From Bacteroidota bacterium (GTDB taxonomy: Bacteria > Bacteroidota > Ignavibacteria > Ignavibacteriales > Ignavibacteriaceae), in the NCBI GenBank assembly GCA_021796135.1, contig JAJYOQ010000050.1, positions 1 through 15,044 of the forward strand: a stretch of 15,044 nt of DNA, in the 5' to 3' direction. A program made the position numbers and the translations under genes. A model generated the notes under the pieces. The model worked only from the letters and a program-made list of their open reading frames with translations, did no database searches and was not told the DNA's origin. Numbering within the stretch: position 1 is the stretch's first letter; every line of letters begins with the position of its first letter. Below are positions 1 to 6,600 of this stretch, in pieces.

Positions 1-1
1 A

Positions 2-142
2 ATTTTTAACAGCTCAGATGTTTTAAATTTGTATATTAAACGATTAAAAATATTTAGTAGTTTCCCAGTGATAGAAATACTATCTTACATTGCAATCATT
101 TTCTTCGCAATTTTTAGACCACTACAGAGCAAAAAAGGCTAA
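2..142 (+). CDS. C-terminal end of a membrane protein, cut by the left window edge
   Basis: An open frame enters from the left edge (codons from base 2) and runs 46 codons to TAA at 140-142. It has no believable start inside the window, so I read it as the end of a longer gene. The readable part starts IFNSSDVLNLYIKRLKIF and then has a hydrophobic stretch (SYIAIIFFAIF), probably one membrane helix, followed by a short basic tail RPLQSKKG. A membrane anchor with a basic cytoplasmic end is what the sequence shows; the family cannot be named from this piece. The stop lies one base before the ATG of the next gene, which suggests one operon and supports this being a real frame. An accidental open frame of 46 codons in AT-rich DNA remains possible. 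Confidence 0.55.
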   Translation: MFNSSDVLNLYIKRLKIFSSFPVIEILSYIAIIFFAIFRPLQSKKG

Positions 143-143
143 A

Positions 144-416
144 ATGAAAATTAAAGAAAAGGAATTTGAAGACATTCTTCAAGAACTTAAAGACCTTGCA
201 GCTCAATTAGGAGCAGAAGTTAGATTTGAAAAAGGTGATTTCAAAGGTGGTTATTGTTTGTTAAAAGAGAGTAAAGTAATAGTTATAAATAAAATGGCTA
301 ATCTGCAGCGTAAAGTAATAATCCTTTCTTTTGCACTTAAGGAATTAGGAATAGACCAAATTTATTTGACTCCAAAGACCAGGGAAATTATTGAAGAAAT
401 GAGCGAAACAAAATGA
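144..416 (+). CDS. Small conserved-looking protein of unknown function, upstream of aroQ
   Basis: This is a 90-residue protein that I do not recognise functionally. I chose the ATG at 144 because AAGG lies just before it and the upstream gene ends at 142. The frame stays open upstream to a TTG at 90, but that extension would lie inside the preceding gene. The first ~25 residues (MKIKEKEFEDILQELKDL) look like a charged amphipathic helix. A compact region follows with GAEVRFEKGDFKGGYCLL, then a strand (SKVIVINK), a helix and a short C-terminal helix (REIIEEM). The RFEKGDFKGGYC segment, rich in Gly, aromatics and one Cys, looks like a conserved core. I recall similar short proteins in Bacteroidota/Chlorobiota genomes, but that is memory, not a search. 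Its stop overlaps the aroQ start by 4 nt (ATGA), so translation is probably coupled. Confidence 0.8.
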   Translation: MKIKEKEFEDILQELKDLAAQLGAEVRFEKGDFKGGYCLLKESKVIVINKMANLQRKVIILSFALKELGIDQIYLTPKTREIIEEMSETK

Positions 417-859
417 AAATCCTTGTTTTAAATGGGCCGAATTTGAATAAGCTTGGAGAAAGAGACCAGAGCCAATATGGTAATTTGACTTTAGAAAAAA
501 TTCAAACTTTAATGAGGTCAGAATTTCCGGATATTGATTTTTCATTCCTCCAATCTAATTTAGAAGGAGAGCTAATTGAAATAATTCAAAAATCTTCATT
601 GCACTTTGATGGAATTATTATTAATCCCGGCGGGTATGCGCATACTTCAGTTGCCTTAAAAGATGCTTTAGAAGATTGCAAATTACCCAAAATTGAAGTG
701 CATTTGTCGCATCTAGTGAATAGAGAGAGCTTTAGACAAACACTGCTAACTGCTTCTTCTTGTGATGGTTATATAAGTGGATTTAAAGAAAATAGTTATT
801 TAGCTGCTACCTATTTGTTAACTAACAAGTTTGATAAAAAAAAGAATAAAAATGCTTAA
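413..859 (+). CDS. aroQ: 3-dehydroquinate dehydratase, type II
   Basis: The protein has 148 residues, the usual size for the type II enzyme, which forms dodecamers in the cytoplasm and converts 3-dehydroquinate to 3-dehydroshikimate in the shikimate pathway. The family pattern is clear: LNGPNLNKLGERD (residues 6-18) with Asn12 and Arg17, the catalytic Tyr22 in QYG, QSNLEGELIE (47-56), INPGGYAHTSVAL (70-82) with Asn71 and His77, EVHLS (95-99) with His97, and Arg108 in RESFR. All residues expected for the enolate-forming mechanism are therefore present. One small difference is Leu50, where many homologues have His in QSNHEGE. The start overlaps the upstream stop by 4 nt, and the 3' end overlaps the HAD gene by 8 nt. 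The last residues (KFDKKKNKNA) are a lysine-rich tail containing an A8 run. Confidence 0.97.
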   Translation: MKILVLNGPNLNKLGERDQSQYGNLTLEKIQTLMRSEFPDIDFSFLQSNLEGELIEIIQKSSLHFDGIIINPGGYAHTSVALKDALEDCKLPKIEVHLSHLVNRESFRQTLLTASSCDGYISGFKENSYLAATYLLTNKFDKKKNKNA

Positions 860-1535
860 CGCAATAATTTTCGATTTAGACAACACGTTAGTTGATTTCA
901 TGAAAATGAAAAGACTTGCGATTGAAGAAGCGATTCGGTCAATGATTGACTCAGGATTAGACATCTCATTTAATAAAGCCAATCAAATAATAGACGAAAT
1001 CTATAAAGAGCAAGGTATTGAATATCAGAAAGTTTTTGATGTTTTTCTGCAACGGGTATTAAAGAAGGTGGATTATAAAGTTTTATCTGCAGGAATTGTA
1101 GCTTATAGACGTGCGAGGGAAGCAGCATTAATACCATATCCGCATGTTTATCCGACATTGCATCAAATTTCAAAAATGGGAATTAAAATGGGTATTGTTT
1201 CTGATGCTCCTACTAAAGAAGCATGGCTAAGATTAGCATTTCTCAATTTTCATCATATATTTGATGCCGTAGTGACCTTTGAAGACACAGGTGTACGAAA
1301 ACCAGATCCAGCTCCTTTTAAAATGATTTTAGAAAAGTTGAATGTACAGCCGCAGTATGCTTTAATGGTCGGGGATTGGGCAGAAAGAGACATAATAGGT
1401 GCAGCAAAGGTCGGAATGAAAACTGCTTTTGCTAAATATGGTGACACATTCAATACTCAAGTAAGCAATGCTGATTATGAACTTAATGATATAAACGAAC
1501 TAATTGAAATTATTACCTATGAAAATAAAAGGTAA
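852..1535 (+). CDS. HAD-superfamily phosphohydrolase, subfamily IA
   Basis: A 227-residue soluble hydrolase with all four HAD motifs. Motif I is IIFDLDNTLVD, with nucleophile Asp8 and acid/base Asp10. Motif II is Ser117 in IVSDAP. Motif III is Lys150 in GVRKPDP. Motif IV is VGDWAERDI, with Asp175 and Asp180 for magnesium. An alpha-helical cap of about 80 residues lies between motifs I and II, as in subfamily I. It resembles the TIGR02253-like and phosphoglycolate phosphatase-like group; the substrate cannot be read from the sequence. I chose ATG 852 because it places motif I at the usual distance from the N terminus. A TTG at 831 would add seven lysine-rich residues inside aroQ. It overlaps aroQ by 8 nt and is probably co-transcribed, but a link to aromatic biosynthesis is not implied. 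Confidence 0.9.
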   Translation: MLNAIIFDLDNTLVDFMKMKRLAIEEAIRSMIDSGLDISFNKANQIIDEIYKEQGIEYQKVFDVFLQRVLKKVDYKVLSAGIVAYRRAREAALIPYPHVYPTLHQISKMGIKMGIVSDAPTKEAWLRLAFLNFHHIFDAVVTFEDTGVRKPDPAPFKMILEKLNVQPQYALMVGDWAERDIIGAAKVGMKTAFAKYGDTFNTQVSNADYELNDINELIEIITYENKR

Positions 1536-1551
1536 TGTGATATAGTTAAAG

Positions 1552-1565
1552 CAAATAATTATTTG
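1552..1565. repeat. Perfect 14-bp palindrome between the HAD gene and merR
   Basis: CAAATAATTATTTG reads the same on both strands. It lies 16 nt after the HAD stop and 11 nt before the proposed -35 box of the MerR gene. It could be an operator, or a weak AT-rich hairpin at the end of the upstream operon. There is no T-tract after it, so I do not call it a terminator. Confidence 0.45.
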
Positions 1566-1576
1566 AATTAGTAATC

Positions 1577-1605
1577 TTGATATTAAAAAACGAATTACTT
1601 ATTTT
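1577..1605 (+). promoter_or_regulatory. Candidate sigma70-type promoter for merR and tRNA-Pro
   Basis: TTGATA (1577-1582) is followed after exactly 17 bp by TATTTT (1600-1605). Transcription would start near 1612, about 18 nt before the merR ATG. The -35 matches 5 of 6 and the -10 matches 4 of 6 consensus positions. In such AT-rich DNA chance matches occur, so this is tentative. Confidence 0.4.
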
Positions 1606-1629
1606 TAGTTCAAATTTTATTGAGAACAA

Positions 1630-2031
1630 ATGAAAGATCTTTCAATTAAAAAGCTATACTATTCAATTAGTGAGGTTAGCAAAATAACCGAAGTTGAACA
1701 GTATGTGCTTCGATATTGGGAAACGGAATTTGAGGAGCTTAATCCGCAAAAAAATCGTGCCGGTAATAGAATTTATACTAATAAAGATATACAGTTAATT
1801 CTAAAAATTAAAAATCTATTACGTGATAAAAAATATACTATTGAAGGCGCTAAGAATATAATTGCGGAATTTGATTCTGGAGATGATCCTGAGCCAGTTC
1901 CTAAGTCATCTAGCATGCCAGAAATTATCGTAAATTCTGACTCTAGTGATTTATTCAATGAAAAAGATCCTATCAAAAATGATCTGCTAGAAATTAAGAA
2001 TATTCTGGAATTTCTGCTTTCAAAATTATAA
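1630..2031 (+). CDS. MerR-family transcriptional regulator
   Basis: A 133-residue protein with an N-terminal MerR winged helix-turn-helix: YYSISEVSKITEVEQYVLRY (residues 10-29), then WETEFEELNP, NRAGNRIYTNKDIQLI (42-57) and a helix IKNLLRDKKYTIEGAKNII. The RYWE and NR.Y...DI.L. signatures fit the MerR class well. The C-terminal part is different: residues ~85-115 are a polar, Asp/Ser/Pro-rich linker (SGDDPEPVPKSSS), and the last ~20 residues form a short helix (IKNDLLEIKNILEFLLSKL), probably for dimerisation. There are no cysteines, so metal or thiol sensing of the classic MerR/SoxR kind is unlikely, and the effector is unknown. Such short MerR proteins are common in Bacteroidota. The stop codon lies 4 nt before a tRNA gene, so both are probably on one transcript. 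Confidence 0.9.
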   Translation: MKDLSIKKLYYSISEVSKITEVEQYVLRYWETEFEELNPQKNRAGNRIYTNKDIQLILKIKNLLRDKKYTIEGAKNIIAEFDSGDDPEPVPKSSSMPEIIVNSDSSDLFNEKDPIKNDLLEIKNILEFLLSKL

Positions 2032-2035
2032 TTTT

Positions 2036-2109
2036 CGGAACGTAGCGCAGCCCGGTAGCGTACCTGAATGGGGTTCAGGTGGTCGTGGGTTCAAATCCCA
2101 CCGTTCCGA
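2036..2109 (+). tRNA. tRNA-Pro (anticodon GGG)
   Basis: The 74-nt sequence folds into a full cloverleaf. The acceptor stem is CGGAACG (2036-2042) with CGTTCCG (2102-2108), and A2109 is the discriminator. The D arm contains GCGCAGCCCGGTAGCG. The anticodon stem CCTGA/TCAGG encloses the loop ATGGGGT, giving anticodon GGG and G at position 37. The T arm is GTGGG-TTCAAAT-CCCAC. The C1:G72 pair and the GGG anticodon are proline identity features. CCA is not encoded (ACATT follows), so it must be added enzymatically. The gene starts only 4 nt after the merR stop, and the only TATAAT there (2027-2032) is too close to serve as its promoter. It is therefore probably cut out of the merR transcript. Confidence 0.97.
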
Positions 2110-2210
2110 CATTCTATTTTTGCCTCTAATAAACTTATCTATTGATTTATATCAAGATTTTATTAAACCATTTTTTTGCGTAATTTTAAATTCAAAATTT
2201 AGAAAAGAAA

Positions 2211-3698
2211 ATGAAATTAAATTATTATCCAGATAAACCAAAGTGTCATTGCGGAATATTCGGCATTTTTGGAACTACTGAAGCAGCAGCACTAACCTAT
2301 TACGGTCTTCATTCTTTGCAGCACAGGGGTCAAGAAGCTAGCGGTATTGTGACGCGGGATTTTAATACCAAAGGTAAATCAATCTTTAAAATTCATAAAG
2401 CTGAGGGTCTTGTATCGGAAGTTTATGCAGACTCAAATATTTTTAAAACAGTTTTAACAGGAAATGCAGCTATCGGTCATAACCGATATTCAACGACCGG
2501 ATCATCGGATTCAATAAATAATATACAGCCTTTTGTAGTTAATTATCGTTTTGGAAACCTTGCAGTTTCACATAACGGAAACCTGACTAATGCAAAACAA
2601 CTAAGGGATGAATTAGTCGAAGAAGGAGCTATTTTTCAAACGACTAGTGACACTGAGGTAATCCTTCACCTAATAGCAAGAAGCCGGCTTGATAATCAAA
2701 TTGATCAAATAAAAGAAGCCCTTTCAAAACTTGAAGGAGCCTATAGTCTTGTTATTCTTACTGACGACAAGTTGATCGCAGCAAGAGATCCTTTTGGATT
2801 TCGTCCTTTATCTCTCGGTAAATTAAATGGTAACTTTGTCGTAGCTTCTGAGACATGTGCCTTTGATATTAACACGGCTAAGTTTGTTAGAGAAATTAAT
2901 CCCGGAGAAATAATTGTTATTGATAATTCGGTGAAAAATATTGATGACATTCAATCATTTAATATTTTTGATATTCCCTCTCCGCATAAACATTGTATAT
3001 TTGAATATATTTATTTTTCTAGACCGGATAGTTTTATATTTGGACATAATGTTGATAAAATGCGCCGAAGATTAGGGAAAATGCTTGCAAAAAAATATCC
3101 TGTTCATGACCCTGATGGCAAAAAGGTTATAGTTATTAGTGTTCCCGACAGCTCCAATACTACTGCGATCGGATATGAAACTCAATTAGAGAAAATGGGT
3201 ATAAGTGCTAAACTTGAAATAGGTCTGATTAGAAGTCATTATGTCGGGAGAACATTTATTCAACCAGAACAAGAAAAAAGGAAAAACAGCGTTAGGATAA
3301 AGTTTAATATTGTAAAGGGTGTATTAGAGGGAAAAACCGTAGTTCTAGTAGATGACTCAATTGTTAGAGGTACAACTTCAAAACAATTAATTAATTTAAT
3401 CAGAGAAGCAAATCCAAAATCAATTCATTTAAGAATTTCTTCATCGCCGATTATGCATCCTTGCTATTATGGAATGGACTTTCCCAGCAGGGAAGAATTG
3501 ATCGCTTGTCAAATGAACGGTGATGTAAAAGCTATTGAAAAATATTTAGGAGTTGATAGCTTGGAATACCTTACTATTGATGAGATGCTTGAATCAGTTT
3601 CTGAGGCAAATCCTAACAATTTTTGCACAGCTTGTTTCTCGGGAAATTATCCTACTCAAGTCGATGCAAGTTTTAAGAAAGAGATGTATGAAATTTAA
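2211..3698 (+). CDS. purF: Amidophosphoribosyltransferase (glutamine PRPP amidotransferase)
   Basis: This 495-residue enzyme makes 5-phosphoribosylamine from PRPP and glutamine, the first committed step of purine synthesis. It has an N-terminal Ntn-type glutaminase domain followed by a phosphoribosyltransferase domain. The chain begins with 13 residues before Cys14-Gly-Ile-Phe-Gly, so it is made with a propeptide that is removed to free the catalytic Cys. The glutaminase motifs GLHSLQHRGQEASGI (32-46), GHNRYSTTG (89-97) and SHNGNL (120-125) are intact. The PRPP loop is VVLVDDSIVRGTTS (377-390). Four cysteines at 262, 418, 472 and 475 match the 4Fe-4S ligands of the Bacillus subtilis-type enzyme, which makes the protein oxygen-sensitive in that family. 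The ribosome site is weak (AGAAAAG). The last 11 nt overlap the start of the S8 protease gene. I see no purine riboswitch or clear promoter in the 101 nt after the tRNA. Confidence 0.98.
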   Translation: MKLNYYPDKPKCHCGIFGIFGTTEAAALTYYGLHSLQHRGQEASGIVTRDFNTKGKSIFKIHKAEGLVSEVYADSNIFKTVLTGNAAIGHNRYSTTGSSDSINNIQPFVVNYRFGNLAVSHNGNLTNAKQLRDELVEEGAIFQTTSDTEVILHLIARSRLDNQIDQIKEALSKLEGAYSLVILTDDKLIAARDPFGFRPLSLGKLNGNFVVASETCAFDINTAKFVREINPGEIIVIDNSVKNIDDIQSFNIFDIPSPHKHCIFEYIYFSRPDSFIFGHNVDKMRRRLGKMLAKKYPVHDPDGKKVIVISVPDSSNTTAIGYETQLEKMGISAKLEIGLIRSHYVGRTFIQPEQEKRKNSVRIKFNIVKGVLEGKTVVLVDDSIVRGTTSKQLINLIREANPKSIHLRISSSPIMHPCYYGMDFPSREELIACQMNGDVKAIEKYLGVDSLEYLTIDEMLESVSEANPNNFCTACFSGNYPTQVDASFKKEMYEI

Positions 3699-6600
3699 GC
3701 CCAGCTTAATATTTCTATTTATTTTTTTTTTTAATATTTATCTTTTCTCTCAATATACCTATTTTATAAAATATAAGAGCGATGTTTCTAATTCTTTAAT
3801 TTCTCAAATGGTTAAAGAAAATCGGCTTTCCCAAGGGGGGAATTTAATAATGCAAAAGGGAGAATACCTTGTAAAGCACTTCGCTCAAAATTTGGGAGTC
3901 TCCGACGCCACTTTATCAAGGATTTTAAGAGTTGACTTCACAAATAATTATATGGCCAGCCAATTTATTAATCAATTGAAAAATGATCCTACCATAGAAT
4001 ATATTCAGCAATCCAATTTATACAAAATTGATTTTATACCTAATGATAGTCTAATTAATCAGCAATGGGCTTTACAAAAAATAAAAGCATTTGATGCCTG
4101 GAATATAACCCAAGGTTCTGATTCTATTATTATTGGAATAATAGATACCGGCATTGATTATCTGCATCCTGATCTGAAAAATAAAATTTATATCAATCCT
4201 GGTGAAACGGGAAATGACAAGAATGGTAACAATAAAAAATCAAATAATATTGATGACGATAATAACGGATTTATAGATGATTACATGGGATGGAACTTTG
4301 TGGATACAAGAGGTTCCACACCTGATTCTTCAAATTCGAATTATTCATCATGGAATAATAATCCCATGGATGAAAATGGTCATGGGACCTTAATTGCCGG
4401 AATTATTGGAGCAGAAGCAAATAATATTATAGGGATAGCCGGTGCTGCACCTAAAGTCAAGTTGTTAAATATTAGAGCATTTGACTCGAATGGCTATGGG
4501 CAGGAAGATGATGTCGCGTCCGCAATACTTTATGCTGTAATGATGGGAGCAAAAATTATTAATATGAGTTTTGGAGATACGCAGTTTTCTTATGTCCTTC
4601 GGGATGTTATTAAATATGCCTACAGCAAGGGAATTGTATTAGTAGCTAGCTCAGGTAATTCCGGCGACGATCAACCGCATTATCCTTCCGGATACACAGA
4701 AGTCATAAGTGTAGGCAATTCAACGGAAGATGATAATGTATCACCAAGTTCGAGTTATGGCTCCAGGCTTGATCTGGTAGCTCCCGGGACAGATATTTTG
4801 ACTACATCAATGGGAGGAGGATATTCTACTGTAAGCGGTACTTCGGCATCGGCTCCTTTTGTATCTGCAGCCGCCGGATTATTACTTTCTACCGGTAATT
4901 ATTCTAATGAAGAAGTTAAACAAATTCTTAAGACCTCTGCCGATGATATCGGAGCTCCCGGATGGGATATTTATAGCGGTGCGGGAAGATTAAATCTATT
5001 TAATGCTTTAAATGCTGCTGTTCCATCCATAATAAAATTTGACAGTCCTCTTCAGGATTTTGCTACAAATAAGGATTCTCTTAACATTTATGCTACTGTA
5101 CTTTCAGCTTATTTTAATAATTATAGTCTTTTCCTGGGAATTGGTAGTAATCCTCAATCTTGGACCCCTCTTATTAATAATTCTCAATATCAATTTCAAA
5201 ATAAAAATATTTTTAATTTAAATTTAAAAAATCTTTCCGATACTACTTATTGTCTTAGACTATTAATTAATTTTACAAATGGAAAAAATTCGGAAGAAAG
5301 AGTAAATTTTTCAATTGAAAGAAATCCACCCGTTTTGAAAATTGAAAATTCAGGTCCAATACTATTTGGTGATGAAACAACGATTAGTGCTTCTATCAGC
5401 ACTGACCAGCTGTCTGTTGTTAAAATGTATTATAGGAAATTAGGAACGGGTGTTTTTAATTCAATACCTTTAGATGGATTTTCGAATAGCACAGAAACAG
5501 TTTCAAATTTTCATTTTGGCTTTATCCCTATTGATCAGGTTCAGCAAAATACGCAATATGAGGTTTATTATGAGGCGATCAATTTAGCAGGGCTAAAGAC
5601 AGATATAATGAATCAGAATAATTATTTTATTTATAGTACATCCAATACAATTAATATTGTAAATGCGACTAAACTTCTCTATTCATTACCTGCCGGAGAA
5701 ATTTATGAAAATCCGGTGAGCTTTACTTCAAATGACAGCAATGAAGTATTTTTACGAACATTAGCAAACCCTACAACTAGTTATTTGTATAAATTAAATA
5801 ATAATTCATTTTCTTTAATTGATTCAATCAAATATAGGATAGCCAAATCATTCGGAGATTTCACTAATAGCGGTAAAAAGGATTTACTTTGTTATTTCGT
5901 TTATAATGGCTACATCTATGAACAAGCAAATCAATTTTCCACAGATTTAATCCCTAAATTTGCTGATACAACTGAAAAATTTTGGCCGATTACAGCACAG
6001 GATATTGACGGAGACGGTATTACAGAAATCTTAGACGTGGATTCCGATAGTTCAATTTCAGTTTGGAAAGTTAATAGCAGTTTTCAATTATATGATCGTA
6101 AACAATTGCCGGATTTTTCTTCTTCCGGAAGCACTAACTTGCTAGACTCACCCCATGCTGTTATAGCAGATATAAATGGTTCAGGCAAAAAAGCTATATG
6201 GATGGCAGATAAGAACGGAAATATTTTTAGTTATAATATAATCGGTGTTGACAATTTCCAAAAAGGTACTGTAATTTCCACTAACATGGAAGGATTTTCG
6301 GCATATTTAACTGCCGGGCATTATACAGGCGATGGAAAAACATATTTAGCTGCTTTACTACATTCAAATTCATCAGTAAATAATGTAGCTCCTTATTATA
6401 AATTAATTGTATTTAATCTACAAAATGATTCTTTGAATATTATTTTTAATAAATCATTTATTGATTTGCCGGCTTCTTCCAGCTCTGTTTTTCAATCTAT
6501 TGATAATAGTATTAGATTTGCAAACATTGAAAATCAAAATTTCGATGATCTTATAGTCTTTATTTATCCATATTCATATATATTCAGATACGATAGCGGT

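Noticed and set aside
24..31. TAAATTTG resembling the Bacteroidota TAnnTTTG -7 box
   Set aside because: It lies within the open frame of the left-edge gene, no upstream element can be seen, and other promoters here look like TTGACA/TATAAT.
70..84. Small inverted repeat GATAG-AAATA-CTATC
   Set aside because: A 5-bp AT-rich stem within coding sequence is expected by chance.
90..143. TTG start at 90 extending the small protein by 18 residues
   Set aside because: It would lie wholly in the upstream gene's coding end; ATG 144 has AAGG at good distance and follows the upstream stop by one base.
2142..2157. Inverted repeat TTGAT/ATCAA between tRNA and purF, considered as terminator or purine operator
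   Set aside because: The stem is only 5 bp and has neither a T-tract nor a known PurR-like pattern; no riboswitch core is visible.
3553..3687. N-terminal extension of the S8 frame into purF
   Set aside because: It lies over well-conserved purF sequence in another frame, and a typical signal peptide starts exactly at ATG 3688.
5039..5221. 60-residue hydrophobic frame inside the S8 gene
   Set aside because: It is a shadow frame in AT-rich coding DNA, without a ribosome site.
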